Positions 31,528 to 38,731 of a stretch of DNA of 64,000 nt are shown here, in pieces. A program made the position numbers and the translations under genes. Origin of the DNA: Candidatus Zixiibacteriota bacterium (GTDB lineage Bacteria > Zixibacteria > MSB-5A5 > GN15 > JAAZOE01); assembly GCA_030668485.1 (NCBI GenBank), contig DAOUTW010000011.1:1-64000 (forward strand). Direction: 5' to 3'. The notes below the pieces were generated by a model, which did no database searches, was not told where the DNA came from, and worked only from the letters and a program-made list of their open reading frames with translations. Each line of letters starts with the position of its first letter. Position 1 is the first letter of the stretch.

Positions 31528-32853
31528 TTATTTCGCTACCGCCTTTGTTTGTTCCTCCGCATCGATTGTGTCCCGTTGCAGTAAATTATCTCCATTTACT
31601 CCCCCAACAGAAGTCCGGCCGGTATATTCGGCAAAAACAAGGGCCGTTGTCCGATAAACCAAATGTGCCAGCTTGGAATAGGGAAGGTAAATCAGGACCG
31701 TGAAGGCAAAAACCAGATGGACAAAATAGGCCAGATGCCGATGCGGTTCCAATCTCAGATAATGCAGCGCTTCCGTCATGAAACCGGTAACTACGACCAT
31801 CGACAAAGTCGCAATAAGAGACCAGTCGAAATAGGAACCGGGGCCGACCAATTCGTCGTTTCTGAACCGGTCCCACATCATCAAAACCAGGCCGGTTAGC
31901 AGAGCAATTCCGCCCAGGTTGGCAAGTATTTTCCAAGGACTCAAAAATCCGAACGGATAAATGAAATCGCCCCGAACCATCGGATTTATTTTTGCCGTGA
32001 TCACCCATAAAGAAACCGCGGCCAGAGCCAGGAAGCCGAAGAAGACACACAGATGAGAAACGTAACGCGGCCGCGCAATCGTACATTGATCGAAATTGTC
32101 ATGGATAAAAACCGTTTTCAAAGTGCTGAGGATACTTGCCCCCAATCCTCTGGCCGGGTTGACATATCGTTCCCGTGGAATCGTCGACTTCATCGCTCGC
32201 CAAAATCGCAGGATCCCTGATATAACAACGATAAGCGTCAGCAGACTGAAGAAAGCAAAGAAACTGTTCAACATCCAGTGGGGAAACATGCTGGAATATG
32301 TAAAAAGAATCTGCCCGTCAAGGCTTCGAGTAATGCCCAGCGCATCTTCGATCGGACCGACCAGAAGAAGAGCCAGCGCAAGTAATGCTACCGGGATACC
32401 CAGCAATAGAGGGATAAACTGCGGCCGCTGCATCCAGCGGCCGAAAAAGCTCGGCGCCGAAAAGTTGACAATGCACTCCTGACGTATTGCCGCGAGTACT
32501 TCGCCCGGGCGTGCGCTCCGAGGACATCTGGCGGAACAGTCATTGCACTGATAGCAGAGCCAGATATCGCTGTCTCTAAGGAGACGATCTTTCATCCCCC
32601 ATCTGGCCCAGGCAAGGTCCTTTCGAGGGAAGGGATTGACATCCGAAGAGAGCGAGCATGTGGCCGAGCAGGTACCGCATTGCATGCATTTCATGAATGC
32701 ATCGCCGCTCCGCCGGCCAATTCTCCTGACGAAATCGGAATCCGGTTCGACCAAAATCGGCTGACCGTTTTCAAAACAACCCGGTATCGCCGGCGTATTG
32801 CCCTGCTCCCGGTGTGCCGACTTTTCCTGCAATGTATTCCTGGCAGCCTCCAT
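31528..32853 (-). CDS. qmoC: Quinone-modifying oxidoreductase subunit QmoC (HdrC-like FeS domain fused to heme-b membrane domain)
   Basis: CMQCGTCSATCSLSSDVNPFPRKDLAWARWGMKDRLLRDSDIWLCYQCNDCSARCPRSARPGEVLAAIRQ followed by six TM helices with conserved His. Confidence 0.9.
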   Translation of the reverse strand: MEAARNTLQEKSAHREQGNTPAIPGCFENGQPILVEPDSDFVRRIGRRSGDAFMKCMQCGTCSATCSLSSDVNPFPRKDLAWARWGMKDRLLRDSDIWLCYQCNDCSARCPRSARPGEVLAAIRQECIVNFSAPSFFGRWMQRPQFIPLLLGIPVALLALALLLVGPIEDALGITRSLDGQILFTYSSMFPHWMLNSFFAFFSLLTLIVVISGILRFWRAMKSTIPRERYVNPARGLGASILSTLKTVFIHDNFDQCTIARPRYVSHLCVFFGFLALAAVSLWVITAKINPMVRGDFIYPFGFLSPWKILANLGGIALLTGLVLMMWDRFRNDELVGPGSYFDWSLIATLSMVVVTGFMTEALHYLRLEPHRHLAYFVHLVFAFTVLIYLPYSKLAHLVYRTTALVFAEYTGRTSVGGVNGDNLLQRDTIDAEEQTKAVAK

Positions 32854-32923
32854 TGTAATAATTCCTCCGGTTACTGCCCCGAATTTTCCCAGCGGGAATC
32901 TGCCGTCGCTCTCTACATGCTGA

Positions 32924-35197
32924 TCACATTCCCTTAAATGGGTTCATTCCGAATTGTTCGATTACCTCCTTATGGAAGTTTTCGAATATCTCCGGGATTC
33001 TATAATATTCATTTATCTGAAGCTGATGAAGTTCCACTCTCTCGTTCTCCATCGACATCTGTTGCAATTTTTCCCTGATATTTTCGCCGCGGTAATCCGC
33101 GAGTTCGCTCCCCTTGATAAAATGACATTGATAATCGTCGCCGTATTTGCATCCGATCATTATCACGCCATCATATCCGGCCGATATCGCCTCGGTCACC
33201 CAAACCGAATTGACCGACCCCAGACATCTCACCGGAATAATCCGGACAAACGGGTTGTATTGAAGGCGATGTTGTCCGGCCAATTCCAGCGCCGGAATGG
33301 CGTCGTTCTCACACATCAGCGCCAATATTCTCGGCTTTTCGTCATATTCCTCCGGCACCACGACCGCCTTGATCATCGAGGCTACCATATCAACCGTATA
33401 ATCCTTGAATGACACGATTCTCTCGGGACATGCCCCCATGCAGATCCCGCAGCGGCGGCATCGTGTGGCCTGAAGCAACGGTGTTCCTTTTTCATCCTCA
33501 TTGAGAACCCCGAACGGGCATTCCTCGGTACATCGCTTGCATTGGGTACATTTCTGCAAAAAGAAATCGGGATACGACTTATCACCGGCGCGAGGGTGCA
33601 CAGCTTCTCCCCTTGAGGTCATCTCAACGCATTGAATCGCTTTCAGCGCCGCTCCCGCTGCATCCTGCCTGCTACCAAGACCATCCATAGGCTGACGCAC
33701 ACATCCGGCTGGATAAATCCCGGTCCGCCTGCTTTCGTATGGAAAACAGATAAAATGCGAATCGGGGAAACCGTATTCCAGAGCTGGTAGATCAGGCCCC
33801 TGGCGATATCCCAAATTAAGGATTTCTGTCCCCTCATGATGCTTGAGTTCCTCTACCTTCTTGGCTGCCTCGCCCCGCTGAATATCCGATTCTCCTTCTT
33901 TGACGGTTACTTTCGCCTCCTCCAATGCCCTGATCATCTCGCCGTCGGCTGAGTTAGGTTTCATTCCCGCTGCAAGAACTACGAGATCGACCTTAACCCG
34001 AATCTGTTCACCCGGCATGGTGTTTTTTGCTGTCACCTGCAGAGTTCCGTCATCCCCGGCCGTTATCTCTGCGACCTCTCCCCTTGTGAAATAAATATTG
34101 GGATCTTCCTGGACCCTGCGATAGAAATCCTCAAACTGCCCGGGTGTGCGGATGAATTCATAAAATATGTAAGCCTTAGCATCATCCCCCTGCCCACGCA
34201 GGTATAACGCCTGCTTAAGAGTATTAAGGCAGCATATCGACGAGCAGTATGAATGATGTTCTTTGGCTCTTGATCCGCCACATTGTATGAACGCGATATT
34301 CTTCGCCTCTTTGCCGTCGGACGGACGCGTTATCCGCCCCTGTTCTTTTATCATCGCCTCCAGATCGACATTCAGAATGACATTATCCAGCTTTCCATAT
34401 GGAAGATTATCACGGGGATCGGTCGGTTTCCACCCGGTAGCCTGGATAATGGAACCGACGCGAAACTGATCAACCATTTCGCTCGATGTCCCATTACCGT
34501 TAGATGACAAAGTAACATCGAATAATCCGGGCGCTCCGGAAATCTTACTTGTATATGATGAGGTATAAGTCTTAATCCTGGGATTGGCTTCGATTTCCGC
34601 AAGAAGCGCATCGATTCCGGTATCCTCCAATTCCCGAAACGGCGGCTTGGTGGGAATTGACATATGCTGCTTTGCCAGCCAGCCGCCCAATTTATCGGAT
34701 TTCTCTACCAGTCTGACTTCATATCCGGCGCGAGCGGTGTCAAGCGCCGCTGTCATTCCGGTAATGCCGCCTCCTACAACAAGAATGCTTTTATCAATCG
34801 TCTCTTCCGATTGAAAAGGCTCCACAGGTTCGGCTTTCTGCACCTTCACGATATACATGCGAATGTAATCCGCAGCCATCATCTGAGTGTCTTCATCATT
34901 CGGCGGCTGGCACCACACCACATGTTCCCGCATAGCAACTTTCTCAACGATAATTTCCTGAGGAAAATCGTTTTCACGATATTGCCGAGGAGAAATCCCG
35001 GCGATGACAACTTTATTCAGCCCCTCTGATTTGATATCTTCATTGATCGCTTTCAGCCCGGCGCCTTCGCATGACTCCACCGTCTTGCAGTATGCAACGT
35101 TGTACTCATCCGTTGCCACCTTGCACAGCGCCTCGATATCCAGCGCCTCCGCTATCCCGTATCCCGTGCAGATAAAAACACCGATTTTATCTTCCAT
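32924..35197 (-). CDS. qmoB: Quinone-modifying oxidoreductase subunit QmoB (HdrA-like flavoprotein with C-terminal MvhD domain)
   Basis: VVGGGITGMTAALDTARAGY; CTQCKRCTEECPFG..CRRCGICMGACPE ferredoxin; MvhD-type RCLGSVNSVWVTEAISAGYDGVIMIGCKYGDDYQCHF. Confidence 0.92.
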   Translation of the reverse strand: MEDKIGVFICTGYGIAEALDIEALCKVATDEYNVAYCKTVESCEGAGLKAINEDIKSEGLNKVVIAGISPRQYRENDFPQEIIVEKVAMREHVVWCQPPNDEDTQMMAADYIRMYIVKVQKAEPVEPFQSEETIDKSILVVGGGITGMTAALDTARAGYEVRLVEKSDKLGGWLAKQHMSIPTKPPFRELEDTGIDALLAEIEANPRIKTYTSSYTSKISGAPGLFDVTLSSNGNGTSSEMVDQFRVGSIIQATGWKPTDPRDNLPYGKLDNVILNVDLEAMIKEQGRITRPSDGKEAKNIAFIQCGGSRAKEHHSYCSSICCLNTLKQALYLRGQGDDAKAYIFYEFIRTPGQFEDFYRRVQEDPNIYFTRGEVAEITAGDDGTLQVTAKNTMPGEQIRVKVDLVVLAAGMKPNSADGEMIRALEEAKVTVKEGESDIQRGEAAKKVEELKHHEGTEILNLGYRQGPDLPALEYGFPDSHFICFPYESRRTGIYPAGCVRQPMDGLGSRQDAAGAALKAIQCVEMTSRGEAVHPRAGDKSYPDFFLQKCTQCKRCTEECPFGVLNEDEKGTPLLQATRCRRCGICMGACPERIVSFKDYTVDMVASMIKAVVVPEEYDEKPRILALMCENDAIPALELAGQHRLQYNPFVRIIPVRCLGSVNSVWVTEAISAGYDGVIMIGCKYGDDYQCHFIKGSELADYRGENIREKLQQMSMENERVELHQLQINEYYRIPEIFENFHKEVIEQFGMNPFKGM

Positions 35198-35201
35198 GGA
35201 A

Positions 35202-36464
35202 TCACTCTCCTCCGTTGAGGTATTGCACCGCTTTCATGACCGCCGCCGTCGAATCTTTTGTCGCTCGGGAAACATCGCACGGATGTCCGGCACAACCGGC
35301 TGCGTACACCCCTTCGATTCCGGTCGATCCGTCAATAAACCCATACTCATCGTATTTCAGATCAATAGGAAGCTTCAGGTCGGCTAAGTTGGGTACAATA
35401 CCGGTGGCCAGAACCACCATATCGAACTTCTGATGCAGGTTATCTCCCGAGATTGTATCCTCGACATCAACTGTTAAATCCCCGTTGCCGGAGTCTTTGT
35501 GAATTTCGGCCGCTTTGCCTTTGATGAAAGTAACATGTTCATCTTCCAGCAAATCATAATAGAATTTTTCGAGACGCCCCGTAGTTCTGATATCAATATA
35601 AAAAATCGTCGCCCGAGCGTTCTCATTCTTTTCCCGCAGATATCTGACCTGTTTCAATGACCCCATACAGCATACGGCCGAGCAATACGGGAGATGATTA
35701 TCGTCCCGCGATCCGGCGCATTGCACGAAGGCCACATTCTCCGCCTTCTTGCCGTCTGATGGCCTGATTATCTCCCCCCCGGTCGGACCGGTCGGAGCCG
35801 CTATTCGCTCCATGATAACATTGGTAATCACATCCTGATATTGCCCGAAACCGAGATTATCAAGTTTGACCGCGTCATATGGCCGCCATCCGGTCGCGAC
35901 AATGACGGCGCCGACATCGACTTCGATCTCATCCTCCCTCATATCGAGATCAATGGCCCCTGCCGGAGAAGACTCCCGCAATTTTGCCGCATCTTCATCG
36001 GAAAGCGCCTCTCGATCAAGGACATAAGTATGAGGATACGCCATCGGATGAGGCATATAAAGCGCCTTGGTTTTGGCCATCCCGAGATTGAAATCGTCCT
36101 CCCTCTCGGATGTCATTTGTTCGGCCAGTGATTCGTCAATTGAATACTCCCCGGTCACATATCTCGGCCTTACTTTAATTATCGCTCTAAAGTTTCTCGC
36201 CTTGGGAGTAATTGATTCCAAAGTCGCCATAGTGTGTATCGCTATGCGTGGATTTTGCCTTATCCGGCGGACGTTTATCTCAAAACCGCAAGTAGGCGGA
36301 CACATTTTTGGGAAATACCGATGGGTCCGCATAACACGGCCGCCGAGATAGGCCTCCTTCTCCACCAGGATGACATGATACCCGACTTCGGCCGCTTCCA
36401 CGGCCGCTGTCATCCCAGCGATTCCCCCCCCGATCACAAGAATAGGTTTAGCACTAGCATTCAT
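35202..36464 (-). CDS. qmoA: Quinone-modifying oxidoreductase subunit QmoA (HdrA-like flavoprotein)
   Basis: KPILVIGGGIAGMTAAVEAAEVGYHVILVEKEAYLGGRVMRTHRYFPKMCPPTCGFEINVRRIRQNPRI; 4 bp upstream of qmoB. Start at MNASAKP (36462-36464). Confidence 0.92.
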   Translation of the reverse strand: MNASAKPILVIGGGIAGMTAAVEAAEVGYHVILVEKEAYLGGRVMRTHRYFPKMCPPTCGFEINVRRIRQNPRIAIHTMATLESITPKARNFRAIIKVRPRYVTGEYSIDESLAEQMTSEREDDFNLGMAKTKALYMPHPMAYPHTYVLDREALSDEDAAKLRESSPAGAIDLDMREDEIEVDVGAVIVATGWRPYDAVKLDNLGFGQYQDVITNVIMERIAAPTGPTGGEIIRPSDGKKAENVAFVQCAGSRDDNHLPYCSAVCCMGSLKQVRYLREKNENARATIFYIDIRTTGRLEKFYYDLLEDEHVTFIKGKAAEIHKDSGNGDLTVDVEDTISGDNLHQKFDMVVLATGIVPNLADLKLPIDLKYDEYGFIDGSTGIEGVYAAGCAGHPCDVSRATKDSTAAVMKAVQYLNGGE

Positions 36465-36874
36465 AATACAGTCTCGCGAGTTAAATTGAGAATTTACCCA
36501 CTCATATAAAAACTTATTAGTGAGCATTCGCATTGGTAGATTAAATTTTTGGAAATACCGTTGTTTGATCAGGATGCAGTGCCGTTGCAATACAAAGATG
36601 AATGGCAACCTCTATTTTTACGCCTATGTTAATAGGATACGCGCCTCATTATTCTTTGTCAAGAAAAAAGCGGGACAATCATGATATTACGCATCCATCC
36701 CGGCATATCTTACGATGCATCAAATCGAACCACCCAAAATTACCTGGATTTAGGAATGACTGATTATCGAATGTACTTGCAATCCAACATTAATTAACAT
36801 ACATTTCATGTACGCACTTTGATTTTCTTCCATGACTAAGTTCGCCATCCTATCTCTGCCCGAAGGAGGACACC

Positions 36875-37288
36875 ATGCCGGAAATAGTGAAAAGAGTAGA
36901 GTATTTTTATGCTGTCGTCGAAAATGTACCGGGCGAGGCGCGCCGTCTCCTGGAATTCTGCAGCGCCCACAGCGTCAACCTCGTGAATTTTACTGCCTTT
37001 CCAATCGGCGAAGGCAGAGCCCAACTCGACTTCTTCCCTGCTAATACGGAAAAGCTGATCACCGCTGCCAGTGAAGCCGGAGTCCCTCTGGTAGGCCCCA
37101 AAAAGGCGTTTATGATATGTGGCGCCGATCGAGCCGGAGTTTTGATCGAGTATCATCTACGGCTGGCCGATGCCGGCATTAACCTCTATGCATCAAACGG
37201 CACCACCGATGGTCATGGAGGATTTGGTTATGTCCTTTGGGTAAAGCCGGAGGATTACGAAAAAGCCGCCAAGGCGCTGGGAGTTTAA
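36875..37288 (+). CDS. Small tandem ACT-domain-like protein
   Basis: YAVVENVPGEARRLLEFCSAHSVNLVNFTAFP.. and ..DRAGVLIEYHLRLADAGINLYASNGTTDGHGGFGYVLWV. Confidence 0.7.
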   Translation: MPEIVKRVEYFYAVVENVPGEARRLLEFCSAHSVNLVNFTAFPIGEGRAQLDFFPANTEKLITAASEAGVPLVGPKKAFMICGADRAGVLIEYHLRLADAGINLYASNGTTDGHGGFGYVLWVKPEDYEKAAKALGV

Positions 37289-37323
37289 ACCGGTATACCG
37301 CAGGCTTTGCAATATCCGGTCGT

Positions 37324-37431
37324 CTATGGGCAACACGGGGCCGGACCTCCTTTGAAAACATAACTTATCAAATATACGGTGTCAGCCACATTGGCCTGCT
37401 CGTCAAGGTTGGCATCAGTCAAATATCCCAT
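37324..37431 (-). pseudogene. Orphan dockerin fragment (one module) without a parent gene
   Basis: Minus strand 37431-37324 reads MGYLTDANLDEQANVADTVYLISYVFKGGPAPCCP*, the C-terminal end of a dockerin, starting 6 bp after the stop codon of the adjacent gene. Confidence 0.75.
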
Positions 37432-37437
37432 GGGAAC

Positions 37438-38391
37438 TCAAGTATCGCGGCTTATAGCAGTACCGAAAATTCGATTGGCCTGTTCCTCCCTCAGCTTATC
37501 CCTTAGAATTTCTAAAGATTCCACATAAGCGGGAAAATACTGCTCTGCTCCGGACAATTTCAACCGGATCAGACTGTTCTCTGCGGCCTGTACATGTCCG
37601 ATTACCTCATCGAACAACCGGGTCACCCGGTCGGTGTAAAGCAGGCGCTCGGCCAGAAGCTGAAGAGTATCCTCCCGGCCCTCTCCCCTCGGCTGGGTAG
37701 ATCCCAGAATGAACCGGGCCGCATAATTAAGCCGCTTCCGGCTCATATCCTCATCCATATCATGGAAGTCATCGAGTATCTGACCGGCGATCGCCAACTC
37801 ATCCGAGGCTGATTCCACAATTGATACATCCCGTCCATGTCCGGCCAGATAGCAGATAGCAGCGGAACCGATTTTGAATATTGAAGATACGCGGGCATAA
37901 CCGACTCGCATCCTCCTGAGTGACACGCGACCTCTCTGCTGCATGGCATCCACCTCCCAGAAGGCCGTTATCGTTTCCTTGAGAGAACCGGTAAAAATAG
38001 GCCAGAAGCGAGGTACTCCGTTTAAATGGCGAAATAATATATCGCAGGCTTCACTCAAAAATTGATCGGCCGCAAAGAACAAAGGCGTGGCAATCTCCTC
38101 GCCATCGTACATATCATCCTTAATTCGGATCGACAAGAAGACACAATATTGAGCCCAGAGGATGTCATCGAGAACTTTCTTTGATATTTTACTCGATGTT
38201 TCTTGATTATACTTTTTCCTGAGCCATGTGGGCAAAAAGAACCAATACGGCTGCCGGTGGATGTCACCGACATTATCGCATGCACGGCCCCCTTCCCGAT
38301 AAAAGCGGCGGATATAACGATTCAACTCCCGCCTTATCGAAGGAGGCCACGACTGCGACATCGAACCCAGGCGGGTTGTGAGCGAAATCAT
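37438..38391 (-). CDS. Class I isoprenoid-synthase-like protein (polyprenyl synthetase/ComQ-like fold)
   Basis: Two Asp-rich motifs, IKDDMYDGEE (DDxxD) and AGQILDDFHDMDED (DDxxD), in an all-helical context. Confidence 0.65.
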   Translation of the reverse strand: MISLTTRLGSMSQSWPPSIRRELNRYIRRFYREGGRACDNVGDIHRQPYWFFLPTWLRKKYNQETSSKISKKVLDDILWAQYCVFLSIRIKDDMYDGEEIATPLFFAADQFLSEACDILFRHLNGVPRFWPIFTGSLKETITAFWEVDAMQQRGRVSLRRMRVGYARVSSIFKIGSAAICYLAGHGRDVSIVESASDELAIAGQILDDFHDMDEDMSRKRLNYAARFILGSTQPRGEGREDTLQLLAERLLYTDRVTRLFDEVIGHVQAAENSLIRLKLSGAEQYFPAYVESLEILRDKLREEQANRIFGTAISRDT

Positions 38392-38447
38392 ATTGGACTT
38401 TCTGCCGCTGAATTTATTTGCGGCTTCAGTTATGACTACGTAACCGT

Positions 38448-38711
38448 CTATTTAATGGGAATATCAGGACTCCATGCCGGCGGTGGCGGAAGGGGCGTTC
38501 CCTTCATCACATTACTGAACGCCTCCAGGATTTGGGACGGGCTGGCAACCTGATTGTATCTCATGAAATCGTCGAGCTTACTCATTTCATCCGGGGATAA
38601 CTCCCATTCCTTTGATTTCAATGCGTTGTGATGATCCTTCAACAGGGCTTCACGGAACGAGTCATCCTGAAGTGATTCCTGAAATACATCCATAAATCCT
38701 TTCTGCAACAT
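38448..38711 (-). CDS. Short leader-like peptide (NHLP/Os1348-like) with Pro-rich Trp-containing C-terminal tail
   Basis: MLQKGFMDVFQESLQDDSFREALLKDHHNALKSKEWELSPDEMSKLDDFMRYNQVASPSQILEAFSNVMKGTPLPPPPAWSPDIPIK; ATG at 38709-38711, 20 bp after the kinase stop. Confidence 0.6.
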   Translation of the reverse strand: MLQKGFMDVFQESLQDDSFREALLKDHHNALKSKEWELSPDEMSKLDDFMRYNQVASPSQILEAFSNVMKGTPLPPPPAWSPDIPIK

Positions 38712-38731
38712 GATCTTTTCCCTTTCTTTTA

